A stretch of DNA of 64,000 bases from Scandinavium sp036409475 (GCF_036409475.1 NZ_JAYRCK010000031.1:1-64000), one strand, 5' to 3'; numbered from the stretch's first letter, positions 41,516 to 50,536 are shown. Made by a program: numbers and translations. Notes: a model not told the origin generated them from the sequence alone.

Positions 41516-42466
41516 CTAGATTTGGTAGTCAATCGCCGCTTCTTCAGGCTCCATCACCTGACGTTTGATTTCGTCGACGGAAAGCCCTGCATTACAGAGT
41601 TCAAGGAAACGCCACACGTAGTTTCGCTGAAGCTGGCCTCGCTTCAGGCCCAGCCAGACAGTATTGGCATCGAACAGATGATGCGTATCGAGGCGAGTGA
41701 AACACCCTGTTTCCTGATTATCGCCCGATTGTTCCGCCACCAACCCTACGCCCAGCCCCAACTCTACATAGGTTTTGATCACATCAGAATCTTGCGCACT
41801 CAGCACAATATCCGGCACCAGACCTTTACGATTGAAGGCTTCATCAATACGTGAACGGCCAGTAATCCCCTGGCGATAGGTAATTAGCGGCCAGCGAGCA
41901 ATGGCTTCCAGGGTTAATGGCGACGTTTGTGTCAAAGGGTGGCCTTCGGGGACTAACAGGTTGTGATGCCAGCGAAACCATGGGAACGCGACCAACGTGG
42001 TGTCATTACTCAGACGTTCACTGGCGATACCGATATCCGCCCCACCGTTATGCAGCAATGCCTCAATTTCCTGCGGCGTGCCCTGGATAAGCTCCAGGCG
42101 AACATCCTTGAACAATTCGCGGAAAGCTTTGATAACTGGCGGCAAACTATAGCGCGCCTGGGTGTGAGTGGTGGCGATAGTCAGCACACCCGAAGCGTCA
42201 TTGGTGAACAGATCCGCCAGGCGGCGCACATTGCTCGCCTCATTCAGGATACGTTCAGCGATAACAAGAAGCGCTTTACCCGGTTCGGTCATGCCTAACA
42301 AACGTTTGCCGCGACGGATGAAAATCTCGATGCCGAGTTCTTCCTCCAGTTCACGGATATGGCGGCTAACGCCAGATTGCGAGGTATAAAGCATATTGGC
42401 GACTTCCGTCAGGTTGTAATCCTGCCGTGCCGCCTCGCGAATTATTTTCAATTGCTGGAAATTCAC
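41516..42466 (-). CDS. cbl: LysR-type regulator Cbl (CysB-like)
   Basis: CysB-family LysR regulator of 316 residues that, in E. coli, controls sulfonate and taurine use under sulfate limitation. The N-terminal helix-turn-helix (LTEVANMLYTSQSGVSRHIR) is followed by a CysB-type sensor domain (VLTIATTHTQARYSLPPVI; GGADIGIASE; WPLITYRQGITGRSRID). The start is GTG at 42466 behind GGAGGAAAGG. The order cbl-nac on the minus strand, next to tRNA-Asn, matches E. coli and supports the name over cysB. No truncation is seen despite the island boundary only 200 bases away. Confidence 0.93.
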   Translation of the reverse strand: MNFQQLKIIREAARQDYNLTEVANMLYTSQSGVSRHIRELEEELGIEIFIRRGKRLLGMTEPGKALLVIAERILNEASNVRRLADLFTNDASGVLTIATTHTQARYSLPPVIKAFRELFKDVRLELIQGTPQEIEALLHNGGADIGIASERLSNDTTLVAFPWFRWHHNLLVPEGHPLTQTSPLTLEAIARWPLITYRQGITGRSRIDEAFNRKGLVPDIVLSAQDSDVIKTYVELGLGVGLVAEQSGDNQETGCFTRLDTHHLFDANTVWLGLKRGQLQRNYVWRFLELCNAGLSVDEIKRQVMEPEEAAIDYQI

Positions 42467-42564
42467 CCTTTCCTCCAGGGACCTTCAGACATAACGCTAT
42501 TGTTAGAGTCTGCGGCCCTGGCGAACAAATAATAAAAACCAGCAACTTATTCCATTACGCTATA

Positions 42565-43482
42565 TCAACTGACCAGCTGGAGTTCACGATTCTCCAGCGA
42601 CGGGCGGCTGACCAGCGACATCAGGATCTCTTTTACCGCCTGAGCCTGTGGCGACAACGAACCACGAGCAGACATATTGAGCGACAACGGTAAGCTCATC
42701 GACGGCGTGGTGATTCGCGCCATCCAGCCATTGGCTGAAGCACACAGGGTTCGGGCAGCTGATTCAGGCAGCACCGTCACGCCCATTCCGCTGGCAACGG
42801 CCGCCGTCAGCGTAGAAATAGACTCAATTTCCCCAATGATTTTTACCGTCAGTCGGCGCAGGGAAAACGCTTCATCCACTCGTGCCCGCACGGCGCTGTA
42901 GTCACGCGGCAGGAACAAATTCATTTCGGCGATAGCCAGCAGATCAACACTCTGACCAGGACAATCGCGCGTGCCCACCAGCCACAAATCCTCTTTCAGC
43001 AGTTGTTGACTGGTGAGTCCTGCAACGGGTGAACGTTCGTACAGCACGGCCATATCCAGTTGACTGTTCAGCAATTTATCGTTCAGTACACTGCCACTGT
43101 TCTCATGCAAATAGACCATCACTTCAGGCAGTTCATTGCGCACAGCCTGAAGCAGCGGCATGGTCACCGAAGACGCCGCAGTTCCTGGTGCCAGGCCAAT
43201 GGACACCTGACCGCTGAGCGTCCGACCAATAGTGTTGACGGCAAGCTGGGCCTGTTCGCACTGACGCAAAATGGTCCGCGCATGGGTATAGAGAATTTTT
43301 CCGGCTTCTGTCGGCGTCACTCCCCGCTTGGTGCGAATCAGGAGTTGCTGATCCATCTCACCTTCGAGCGTAGCCACCTGCTGGCTCAATGCAGGCTGAG
43401 CGATATGCAACACCTCAGCAGCCTGAGTCAGGCTGCCGATATCGACGATTTTCACGAAGTATTTCAGTCGTCTTAAGTTCAT
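42565..43482 (-). CDS. nac: Nitrogen assimilation control regulator Nac
   Basis: LysR-type regulator of 305 residues that connects NtrC-dependent nitrogen limitation to sigma-70 promoters. The beginning MNLRRLKYFVKIVDIGSLTQ and the helix-turn-helix AAEVLHIAQPALSQQVATLE are characteristic. The ATG at 43482 follows CTGGAGGC and gives the family length; a longer in-frame extension upstream has no support. Control is visible upstream: a sigma-54 promoter 58 bases before the start and an NtrC-type site about 120 bases farther upstream. Confidence 0.95.
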   Translation of the reverse strand: MNLRRLKYFVKIVDIGSLTQAAEVLHIAQPALSQQVATLEGEMDQQLLIRTKRGVTPTEAGKILYTHARTILRQCEQAQLAVNTIGRTLSGQVSIGLAPGTAASSVTMPLLQAVRNELPEVMVYLHENSGSVLNDKLLNSQLDMAVLYERSPVAGLTSQQLLKEDLWLVGTRDCPGQSVDLLAIAEMNLFLPRDYSAVRARVDEAFSLRRLTVKIIGEIESISTLTAAVASGMGVTVLPESAARTLCASANGWMARITTPSMSLPLSLNMSARGSLSPQAQAVKEILMSLVSRPSLENRELQLVS

Positions 43483-43539
43483 TTTGCCTCCAGTTTGGGG
43501 ATGCCAGTACCAGGCCGGCGATTCAGTTGTCGGAGGAGT

Positions 43540-43555
43540 TGCAATATGCTTGCCA
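43540..43555 (-). promoter_or_regulatory. Sigma-54 promoter of nac
   Basis: The minus strand reads TGGCAAGCATATTGCA. It matches the consensus TGGCAC-N5-TTGCA at all positions but one, with the invariant GG and GC correctly spaced. nac is known to be transcribed by sigma-54 RNA polymerase in enteric bacteria. Confidence 0.85.
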
Positions 43556-43672
43556 GTTTTTGAGCACTCGCCTGAAGCGTGCCTGACCGGCCGCAAAATA
43601 AGAGATTCTGATAATATTCTCCCTTTTAGTAGCCAGCCAATGGATTGCGCTATGCCCCATCCAGGGACGCGC

Positions 43673-43689
43673 TGCACCAATGCGGTGCG
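43673..43689. promoter_or_regulatory. NtrC-type enhancer site
   Basis: TGCACCAATGCGGTGCG matches the NtrC palindrome TGCACC-N5-GGTGCA at 11 of 12 defined positions. It lies about 120 bases upstream of the nac sigma-54 promoter, a normal enhancer distance. Confidence 0.75.
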
Positions 43690-43730
43690 CGTGGCGCTTA
43701 TTTTCCGCGACGACTCTGGCTCAATGACGC

Positions 43731-44270
43731 TTAGGTTTTTAAAAAAGCGGACAGAAAATGCACCAATGCACTCACCGGTTTGCCCTCTGCGAAAAGTGAG
43801 TGGATAACGGGCTGCGGCCTTGCGTGGATAAGCAACACCACGGGCATTGACGGTATCTCACGAGCGAAAGCCGACAGCGACTCGGTCAGTGCAGGGGGCG
43901 CACCAAGGATCATCACCACCGAGAAATGGGCAAATGCCTCCTGAAAAGCGTTCATCATCTTTTCAGGTGGAACAAAAACCTCACCGGCACCTTGTTGGGT
44001 GCTAAAGCAAGACAAAGGCAGGGCTTCTGCCAGGCGTGTAGCCAACGCCTCCTTGTCTTGAGCCAGATTAAAAAGCGCAATTGACTCAGGCTGGACTGTC
44101 GCCCGGAAAGGTTTTTCTTCCACAGAAGGCGACAGCGCGTGAACATCTTTTAAGACGCGCAGTGGCGTGAGCCGCAAAGGGTCTGCCACAGGCAAACCAG
44201 CAGGCTGCTGCGCTGTTACGTTTCGCAGAACACGCCCGACATGAGCATTCAGATACTGTTTTGCTACCAT
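43731..44270 (-). CDS. Unrecognised protein downstream of a cobalamin riboswitch
   Basis: Reading frame of 179 residues from the ATG at 44270 (start MVAKQYLNAHVGRVL). GAGG lies 8 bases before it. I recognise no family. The N-terminal third is Leu- and Pro-rich; the C-terminal half reads as alternating strands and helices (VVMILGAPPALTESL; MPVVLLIHARPQPVIHSL), without membrane segments or a signal peptide. It sits behind a cobalamin riboswitch and between pocR and nac, the place where the cbi/cob operon stands in Salmonella. It may be a B12-linked gene not yet characterised, or a remnant left by loss of that operon. The frame continues upstream through the riboswitch, but that part is clearly RNA. 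Confidence 0.5.
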   Translation of the reverse strand: MVAKQYLNAHVGRVLRNVTAQQPAGLPVADPLRLTPLRVLKDVHALSPSVEEKPFRATVQPESIALFNLAQDKEALATRLAEALPLSCFSTQQGAGEVFVPPEKMMNAFQEAFAHFSVVMILGAPPALTESLSAFAREIPSMPVVLLIHARPQPVIHSLFAEGKPVSALVHFLSAFLKT

Positions 44271-44325
44271 CCCCTGATCCTCTTCAGGGTGGTAAGGGTC
44301 ATGTTTAGTGACGTGCAGCGACACT

Positions 44326-44340
44326 GACGCGCCACGCGTC
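44326..44340 (-). other. Stem-loop between riboswitch and start codon
   Basis: GACGCG and CGCGTC pair across a TGG loop in the expression platform, about 55 bases before the putative start. It could form part of the switching structure. Confidence 0.35.
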
Positions 44341-44385
44341 TCTGAGCAACCCACTTCCCACCGAAGTTGTTGGTCATCACCAGCA

Positions 44386-44530
44386 GGCAGGTCTTCTGGC
44401 TGAGCGTCATCCTCACCCGTCCTTCCCAATCTTGCGATCAGTGGTTCTACGGGTTCGTCGGCATCACAGCAGCGGGGGCTGCGGGGGATTTTCACCCCCT
44501 TCCCTGCCACAAATGTGGCTAACCTGTTGG
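44386..44530 (-). promoter_or_regulatory. Cobalamin riboswitch
   Basis: The minus-strand RNA carries the conserved elements of the class-I cobalamin riboswitch in order: GCCACATTTGTGGCAGGGAA, GGGGGTGAAAATCCCCCGCAG, GCTGCTGTGATGCCGACGAA, CCACTG, GGGAAGGACGGG and the B12 box AGCCAGAAGACCTGCC at 44386-44401 (two of these are given only in part to mark position). It follows pocR and precedes an unrecognised reading frame. Adenosylcobalamin binding would lower expression of that gene. The same element controls cbiA in Salmonella. Confidence 0.93.
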
Positions 44531-44585
44531 CTTATCGGGCGGCTTTCGCCGCGTTTACATTAACGCCCGACCCACAACGTACCCA

Positions 44586-45503
44586 CTAACTCATTTCATG
44601 GGCAGGCATGGGCGTGGCTGTGTCTTTCCTTTGCTGACGAAAAACCTGCGGCGTCACCTGGTAGGTTTGACGAAAGACTTTGCAAAAATAGCTGGGTTGA
44701 GAAAAGCCCAAATTGCGGGCAATGCTGGCAATACTCCAGTCACTGTGGCAAAGCAGCTCTTTGGCGTTCGCCATACGCTGCTGAGTCACCCACGCATTGA
44801 AGCCAATCCCCTGATATTTTTTGAATAATTTGCTGAAATAGTACGGGCTGAGATAGACGTGAGAAGCCACCTCTTCGAGCCGGAGTTCCTCCGAGAGGTG
44901 TGCCTCAATATAGCGCAAGGCTTTTTTCATTTTGCTGTCATGCGGCAGAGGCTGCTTGCGGCTTACCGCAGCGGGCTCGGGATTATCCTTGATCATCACA
45001 AAACTGAGCTGCTTTTTAAGGTAGTTCTCGACAATCAGCTTCAGCAGTTCCGCCGAGGCGATAATTCGGGCGTAGTCTACCTCTGGGACATTAAGAAACT
45101 CGTTGAGCAAATCAGGATCTGCACGCCAGCATTCGTCCACCCGAAGAATGTCCACCAGCTCGACATCGTGACTCAGCCTTACCTGGCCGCACAGCACAAA
45201 ACCCACCAGATGCCCGGCAATCACTAAAGGAATGGAAAAATCAGTGAGCCCGGCATGACAACGATAGATACAAGGCTCATCGGATTTCGAGGCCTCCAGC
45301 CCGCCACAACGATCGCTTAATCGGCAGCGAGAACTGTGCTGTGGATGCTGACGCATCAACTGACAGAACGGGGTAAAATTGAACAACTCAGAAATTTCAT
45401 CGCCATGAATGTTGACGACCACGACCGCCAGACCGGTGGCTTTCGCAAAATCCTGGGCAATTTTATTAATAAGCTCTGAGTTAAGGGTACTTGCAGATAT
45501 CAT
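44586..45503 (-). CDS. pocR: AraC-family activator PocR of the propanediol regulon
   Basis: Regulator of 305 residues that senses 1,2-propanediol and activates pdu, and in Salmonella also cob. The N-terminal PocR sensory domain contains the Cys-rich stretch CRLSDRCGGLEASKSDEPCIYRCHAG and a GHLVGFVLCGQVRLS segment. The C-terminus is a standard AraC double helix-turn-helix (LEEVASHVYLSPYYFSKLF; IASIARNLGFSQPSYFCKVF). It is encoded divergently from the pdu operon and downstream of pduF. No cbi/cob operon follows it here, so its targets in this segment are probably only pdu and itself. Confidence 0.95.
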   Translation of the reverse strand: MISASTLNSELINKIAQDFAKATGLAVVVVNIHGDEISELFNFTPFCQLMRQHPQHSSRCRLSDRCGGLEASKSDEPCIYRCHAGLTDFSIPLVIAGHLVGFVLCGQVRLSHDVELVDILRVDECWRADPDLLNEFLNVPEVDYARIIASAELLKLIVENYLKKQLSFVMIKDNPEPAAVSRKQPLPHDSKMKKALRYIEAHLSEELRLEEVASHVYLSPYYFSKLFKKYQGIGFNAWVTQQRMANAKELLCHSDWSIASIARNLGFSQPSYFCKVFRQTYQVTPQVFRQQRKDTATPMPAHEMS

Positions 45504-45606
45504 GACATCCCTCCTCAGTTAATTTATTGTTATAGCGTTGAACCATGCAGAGTATTTCCGTTCAACACCTGACACAGCGTAAATGAAGAATAAAAGGGAC
45601 AATACC

Positions 45607-45634
45607 AAAAGTCTCCTGTTGCCAGGAGACTTTT
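45607..45634. terminator. Strong hairpin terminator between pduF and pocR
   Basis: AAAAGTCTCCTG pairs perfectly over 12 bases with its complement around a TTGC loop, with T runs on both strands. It lies 80 bases downstream of the pduF stop and would stop pduF transcripts before pocR, at least in part. Confidence 0.75.
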
Positions 45635-45713
45635 CCACCATTAGTGAAAGCAGATCACGAAAAGCTTTTCTATGTTGCATCAATCTGTGATCTGCGGCGA
45701 GCCAGCTCGCATT

Positions 45714-46511
45714 TTATTCAATAGCGCAGGTATTACAAGGCAGGTTCTTACCAATGAAAAAGCGATAAATAGCCGCACCAATACAAGCACCAATAACAGG
45801 TGCCACTATCGGTACGACAAAATAAGGAATATCCCGACCGCCGGTCATCGCAATATCGCCCCACCCGGCAAACCAGGTGAACAGCTTCGGCCCAAAGTCA
45901 CGAGCAGGGTTCATGGCAAAACCAGTTAACGGTGCCGTGGCGGCCCCAAGCACCGCGACTAAAAGCCCAATCAGCAGAGGGGCCAGCGCACCTTTTGGCA
46001 CGCCATTGCCGTCGTCCGTCAGCGCCATGATCATTCCCATCAGCATTGAGGTGATAACCACTTCGACCAGCGCGGCCTGCCACACACTGATGGTCGCGGC
46101 AGGATAAGTGCTGAAAATGCTCGCCAGTTGCAGGCTCTCTGCGCTACCTCGTATCAGTTGATGAGCAGATTCATATTCCGTAAACAACGTTCGATAAAGC
46201 AGCCAGGCTAACAATGCCCCGCCAAAAGCGCCAAGGAACTGCGCCAGCGCGTAGGGCACAACCTTTCGGCCGGGAAAACAGGCGAACAGCCACAAGGCAA
46301 TCGTCACTGCAGGGTTAAGATGCGCCCCGGAAATTCCGGCGGTCAAATACACAGCCAGAGAGATTCCCAGTCCCCAAACGATGCATATCTCCCACAGTCC
46401 CATATCTGCACCGGCCAGTTTCGCGGCACTAAGACAGCCAATCCCCAGGAACAGAAACAGCCCTGTCCCCAAAAACTCGGCAACGCATTGTGCTTTTAAT
46501 GAATCATTCAT
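45714..46511 (-). CDS. pduF: Propanediol diffusion facilitator PduF
   Basis: Aquaglyceroporin-family inner-membrane channel of 265 residues that lets 1,2-propanediol (and glycerol) enter the cell. Both half-helix motifs are present: HLNPAVTIAL (NPA) and FAMNPARDFGP (NPAR), with six hydrophobic helices around them. I chose the ATG at 46511 because AAGGTG precedes it and the protein then starts MNDSLKAQCVAEFLGTGLF, normal for GlpF/PduF; an ATG 25 codons upstream is unlikely. The gene is divergent from pduA and shares its regulatory region. Confidence 0.94.
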   Translation of the reverse strand: MNDSLKAQCVAEFLGTGLFLFLGIGCLSAAKLAGADMGLWEICIVWGLGISLAVYLTAGISGAHLNPAVTIALWLFACFPGRKVVPYALAQFLGAFGGALLAWLLYRTLFTEYESAHQLIRGSAESLQLASIFSTYPAATISVWQAALVEVVITSMLMGMIMALTDDGNGVPKGALAPLLIGLLVAVLGAATAPLTGFAMNPARDFGPKLFTWFAGWGDIAMTGGRDIPYFVVPIVAPVIGACIGAAIYRFFIGKNLPCNTCAIE

Positions 46512-47085
46512 AGTGACACCTTCTGAAAAGAAATTGTGTCTATAGCCACCGACTCCCTGACTGGCGGTAACGGACAGGAGGTTCACCGGGCCGATGCGCC
46601 CGTCCGCAATTCACCCGATGCTCATTACACTCTCTCACTATAAAAACAAACCGCTGAAAATTGTTGGCAACCTCCTGGGTATCACAAGAAAATAAATCAG
46701 AAGCTATAGCAAATTATTGCTCTCGATAATGAGAGAATGGCATAGCTGTCGGCTGCGTAAGCCAAGAAAGGCAATCTGCTTTAATAATAAATTTATGCTT
46801 ATTTTTGTTTTTATTATATGGACCTCAGTCACACCCCATCCTGCCTATAACAAACAACCACAGTGCTGTCATTATAAATAATGTAAAGCTGGTGTATGCA
46901 AAACAAAATAATCACATCCACACTGGAATTATTTCCATTCAAATACAACAGATTAAAAAACCTTACGCCAATTAAGTAACATAACCCCACGATTCTTTTT
47001 TCCATTCTAAACCTCAGGTCAGCCATTCTTTTTCTTTTCTTCTTTCTATAGTCGTGCTTATCGAGGCAACTCAGTTGAGGTTTTT
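46512..47085. promoter_or_regulatory. Divergent pduF-pduA control region
   Basis: A 574-base gene-free region, AT-rich on the pduA side. It should hold the pduA and pduF promoters and PocR and CRP/ArcA-type sites known from Salmonella, but I can point to no site that fits a consensus well. A GAGG ribosome site stands 5 bases before the pduA ATG. A small inverted repeat, CTCTC-GATAAT-GAGAG, lies near 46722. Confidence 0.5.
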
Positions 47086-47379
47086 ATGCAACAAGAAGCA
47101 CTGGGAATGGTGGAAACCAAAGGGTTAACCGCGGCAATCGAAGCGGCTGATGCCATGGTGAAATCCGCCAATGTAGGGCTGGTGGGTTACGAGAAAATTG
47201 GTTCCGGGCTGGTCACCGTGATTGTTCGCGGCGATGTCGGTGCCGTGAAAGCCGCGACGGATGCGGGCGCTGCTGCTGCACGTAACGTAGGGGAAGTGAA
47301 AGCTGTTCACGTCATCCCCCGCCCTCACAGCGATGTCGAGAAAATCTTACCCAAAGGAATAACCCATGAGCAGCAATGA
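47086..47379 (+). CDS. pduA: Microcompartment shell protein PduA
   Basis: Hexameric BMC-domain shell protein of 97 residues that tiles the facets of the propanediol-utilisation microcompartment and provides the substrate pore. The sequence is almost the textbook one: LGMVETKGLTAAIEAADAMV, KSANVGLVGYEKIGSGLVTV, VIPRPHSDVEKILPKG. The pore loop KIGSG is intact. It opens the pdu operon and overlaps pduB by 14 bases. It is closely related to PduJ further along the operon. Confidence 0.97.
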   Translation: MQQEALGMVETKGLTAAIEAADAMVKSANVGLVGYEKIGSGLVTVIVRGDVGAVKAATDAGAAAARNVGEVKAVHVIPRPHSDVEKILPKGITHEQQ

Positions 47380-48160
47380 ACTGGTCGATCAGATCATGGC
47401 TCAGGTGATGGCCCGCGTGGCAACGCCCGATAGCTCACCTACGACACGAGAATCAGCGATGGCAGAGAAAAATTGCAGTTTAACGGAATTTGTCGGTACC
47501 GCGATCGGTGACACCGTCGGTCTGGTGATTGCCAATGTGGACAGCGCCCTTCTGGAAGCCATGAAGTTAGAAAAGCGCTATCGCTCAATTGGTATTTTAG
47601 GGGCACGTACCGGGGCGGGGCCGCACATTATGGCCGCCGATGAAGCGGTAAAAGCCACTAACACTGAGGTCGTCAGCATTGAATTACCTCGCGACACCAA
47701 AGGCGGCGCAGGCCACGGTTCGCTGATCATTCTTGGCGGCAACGATGTGTCTGATGTGAAACGCGGCATTGAAGTGGCGCTGAAAGAACTCGACCGCACG
47801 TTCGGCGATGTCTATGGCAATGAAGCCGGGCATATCGAGTTGCAATACACCGCTCGTGCCAGCCACGCGCTGGAAAAAGCCTTTGGAGCCCCACTCGGAC
47901 GAGCCTGCGGGGTCATCGTTGGTGCGCCTGCTGCCGTGGGTGTACTGATGGCAGACACTGCGCTGAAAGCTGCCAACGTTGATGTTGTCGCCTACAGCTC
48001 ACCAGCACACGGAACCAGCTTCAGCAACGAAGCCATTTTGGTGATTTCCGGAGATTCCGGTGCCGTGCGCCAGGCCGTCATTTCCGCCCGAGAAATCGGC
48101 AAAACGGTGCTGGCGACGCTGGGCAGTGAACCGAAAAACGATCGCCCTTCCTACATCTGA
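47366..48160 (+). CDS. pduB: Trimeric shell protein PduB (with internal start PduB')
   Basis: Tandem-BMC shell protein of 264 residues forming trimers with a gated pore. The N-terminal extension (ELVDQIMAQVMARV) is the amphipathic segment known to link the shell to the enzyme core. An internal ATG at 47459, residue 32, begins AEKNCSLTEFVGTAIGDT. This corresponds to the shorter PduB' of Salmonella and has GAGAA before it. Two BMC repeats follow (LLEAMKLEKRYRSIGILGAR; GVLMADTALKAANVDVVAYS). Confidence 0.97.
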   Translation: MSSNELVDQIMAQVMARVATPDSSPTTRESAMAEKNCSLTEFVGTAIGDTVGLVIANVDSALLEAMKLEKRYRSIGILGARTGAGPHIMAADEAVKATNTEVVSIELPRDTKGGAGHGSLIILGGNDVSDVKRGIEVALKELDRTFGDVYGNEAGHIELQYTARASHALEKAFGAPLGRACGVIVGAPAAVGVLMADTALKAANVDVVAYSSPAHGTSFSNEAILVISGDSGAVRQAVISAREIGKTVLATLGSEPKNDRPSYI

Positions 48161-48177
48161 CAGCGTGAGGCTGACGC

Positions 48178-49842
48178 ATGAAATCGAAAAGATTTGAAGC
48201 ACTGGCGAAGCGTCCCGTAAACCAGGATGGTTTCGTTAATGAGTGGATCGAAGAAGGCTTTATCGCCATGGAGAGCCCGAACGATCCAAAGCCTTCCATC
48301 AAAATCATCAATGGCGTCGTGACTGAACTGGACAGCAAACCCGTCAGTGCATTTGACCTGATTGACCATTTTATCGCTCGTTACGGCATCAACCTGGCGC
48401 GTGCGGAAGAAGTGATGGCGATGGACTCCGTCAAGCTGGCCAATATGCTCTGCGACCCTAACGTAAAGCGCAGCGACATCGTCCCACTGACCACCGCGAT
48501 GACACCGGCGAAAATTGTCGAAGTCATGTCGCAGATGAACGTGGTTGAAATGATGATGGCGATGCAGAAAATGCGCGCGCGTCGCACACCGTCACAACAG
48601 GCCCACGTCACCAACGTCAAAGATAATCCGGTGCAAATCGCTGCCGATGCGGCAGAAGGCGCATGGCGTGGGTTTGATGAGCAAGAGACGACGGTCGCTG
48701 TCGCCCGTTACGCTCCCTTCAATGCGATTGCTCTGCTGGTCGGTTCCCAGGTCGGGCGCCCTGGCGTATTAACCCAATGCTCGCTTGAAGAAGCGACTGA
48801 GCTGAAGCTCGGCATGTTGGGCCACACTTGCTACGCCGAAACGATTTCCGTGTACGGCACTGAACCGGTCTTCACTGACGGGGATGATACGCCATGGTCG
48901 AAAGGCTTCCTCGCCTCCTCTTACGCTTCCCGCGGCCTGAAAATGCGCTTTACCTCGGGCTCGGGGTCCGAAGTGCAGATGGGCTATGCGGAAGGGAAAT
49001 CGATGCTCTATCTGGAAGCACGCTGCATTTACATCACCAAAGCAGCGGGTGTGCAAGGTTTACAGAATGGTTCTGTCAGCTGTATCGGCGTGCCTTCTGC
49101 AGTGCCTTCCGGAATACGTGCTGTACTGGCCGAAAACCTGATCTGCTCGTCATTGGATTTGGAATGCGCCTCCAGTAACGACCAGACCTTTACGCATTCC
49201 GATATGCGTCGTACAGCACGTTTGCTCATGCAGTTCTTGCCTGGCACTGACTTTATTTCATCGGGATATTCCGCCGTACCGAACTACGACAACATGTTTG
49301 CCGGCTCCAATGAAGATGCTGAAGACTTTGACGACTACAACGTCCTTCAGCGCGATCTGAAAGTAGACGGTGGTTTGCGTCCGGTTCGTGAAGAAGATGT
49401 GGTCGCCATTCGCAACAAAGCGGCTCGCGCTTTACAGGCCGTGTTTGCCGGAATGGGCCTGCCGCCAATTACCGACGAAGAAGTTGAAGCCGCTACCTAT
49501 GCCCACGGCTCAAAAGATATGCCGGAACGCAACATCGTCGAAGACATCAAATTTGCCCAGGAGATCATCAGCAAGAACCGCCACGGATTAGAAGTGGTGA
49601 AAGCGCTGGCTCAGGGCGGGTTTATGGATGTGGCGCAAGACATGCTCGACATTCAAAAAGCCAAACTCACCGGAGATTACCTTCACACCTCCGCCATCAT
49701 CGTCGGTCAGGGGCAAGTGCTCTCTGCCGTCAACGACATCAATGATTATGCCGGTCCGGCCACGGGCTATCGTCTGCAGGGCGAACGCTGGGAAGAGATT
49801 AAAAATATCCCTGGCGCACTCGATCCCAATCAGCTCGGTTAA
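48178..49842 (+). CDS. pduC: Diol dehydratase large subunit PduC
   Basis: Large (alpha) subunit of adenosylcobalamin-dependent propanediol dehydratase, 554 residues, the standard length. It carries the TIM-barrel active site that turns 1,2-propanediol into propionaldehyde. Recognisable segments include KRFEALAKRPVNQDGFVNEW at the start, CLSGSGSEVQMGY-like SGSGSEVQMGYAEGKS, and SSGYSAVPNYDNMFAGSNED. It functions with PduD and PduE encoded directly after it. The close paralogous glycerol dehydratase (DhaB1) is possible by sequence, but the pdu context fixes the name. Confidence 0.97.
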   Translation: MKSKRFEALAKRPVNQDGFVNEWIEEGFIAMESPNDPKPSIKIINGVVTELDSKPVSAFDLIDHFIARYGINLARAEEVMAMDSVKLANMLCDPNVKRSDIVPLTTAMTPAKIVEVMSQMNVVEMMMAMQKMRARRTPSQQAHVTNVKDNPVQIAADAAEGAWRGFDEQETTVAVARYAPFNAIALLVGSQVGRPGVLTQCSLEEATELKLGMLGHTCYAETISVYGTEPVFTDGDDTPWSKGFLASSYASRGLKMRFTSGSGSEVQMGYAEGKSMLYLEARCIYITKAAGVQGLQNGSVSCIGVPSAVPSGIRAVLAENLICSSLDLECASSNDQTFTHSDMRRTARLLMQFLPGTDFISSGYSAVPNYDNMFAGSNEDAEDFDDYNVLQRDLKVDGGLRPVREEDVVAIRNKAARALQAVFAGMGLPPITDEEVEAATYAHGSKDMPERNIVEDIKFAQEIISKNRHGLEVVKALAQGGFMDVAQDMLDIQKAKLTGDYLHTSAIIVGQGQVLSAVNDINDYAGPATGYRLQGERWEEIKNIPGALDPNQLG

Positions 49843-49852
49843 GGGGTGAACA

Positions 49853-50524
49853 ATGGAAATCAATGAAAAACTACTCCGTCAGATAATCGAGGATGTGCTG
49901 AAAGAGATGCAGGGTAGCGATAAACCCGTCTCTTTTAGCGCTGCCCCGGTGTCGACGCCTCAGGCTACTCCAGCGCAGGGTCAAAGCTTTCTAAGCGAAA
50001 TCGGCGAGGCCCGCCAGGGCACTCAGCAGGACGAAGTGGTGATTGCTGTCGGCCCTGCGTTTGGTTTGTCGCAAACCGCCAACATCATCGGCGTTCCCCA
50101 TCAAAGCATTTTGCGTGAAGTGATTGCCGGGATCGAAGAAGAAGGCATCAAAGCACGTGTTATTCGCTGCTTTAAATCTTCAGATGTGGCCTTCGTCGCT
50201 GTCGAAGGCAATCGCCTGAGCGGGTCTGGGATCTCCATCGGTATTCAGTCGAAAGGCACCACGGTTATCCACCAGCAAGGATTACCGCCACTTTCAAATC
50301 TGGAGCTGTTTCCTCAGGCTCCGCTGCTGACGCTGGAAACCTACCGTCAGATTGGGAAAAACGCGGCGCGTTACGCCAAGCGGGAATCTCCACAGCCCGT
50401 GCCCACACTGAATGACCAAATGGCACGCCCGAAATATCAGGCGAAGTCGGCCATTTTGCACATCAAAGAGACGAAGTACGTCGTCACTGGCAAAAACCCA
50501 CAGGAACTGCGCGTGGCGCTTTAA
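49853..50524 (+). CDS. pduD: Diol dehydratase medium subunit PduD
   Basis: Medium (beta) subunit of propanediol dehydratase, 223 residues, contributing to the coenzyme B12 site. The N-terminus MEINEKLLRQIIEDVLKEMQ is an amphipathic helix known to target the enzyme into the microcompartment, followed by a Pro/Ala/Ser-rich linker. The catalytic body includes VVIAVGPAFGLSQTANIIG and SGSGISIGIQSKGTTVIHQ. The gene follows pduC after 10 bases with GGGGTG before the ATG. Confidence 0.97.
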   Translation: MEINEKLLRQIIEDVLKEMQGSDKPVSFSAAPVSTPQATPAQGQSFLSEIGEARQGTQQDEVVIAVGPAFGLSQTANIIGVPHQSILREVIAGIEEEGIKARVIRCFKSSDVAFVAVEGNRLSGSGISIGIQSKGTTVIHQQGLPPLSNLELFPQAPLLTLETYRQIGKNAARYAKRESPQPVPTLNDQMARPKYQAKSAILHIKETKYVVTGKNPQELRVAL

Positions 50525-50536
50525 CAAGGATATTCC

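Noticed and set aside
43731..44270. Reading the unrecognised riboswitch gene as a fragment of a cbi gene such as cbiG
   Set aside because: A short stretch around LAEALPLSCFS has a faint resemblance only; not enough to assign homology.
44271..44510. 80-codon extension of the unrecognised gene through the riboswitch
   Set aside because: The sequence is the conserved cobalamin riboswitch RNA; translation of it is incidental.
46829..47026. 65-residue minus-strand frame in the pduF-pduA intergenic region
   Set aside because: It is AT-rich, has no ribosome site, and lies in the regulatory region; no similarity to any family.
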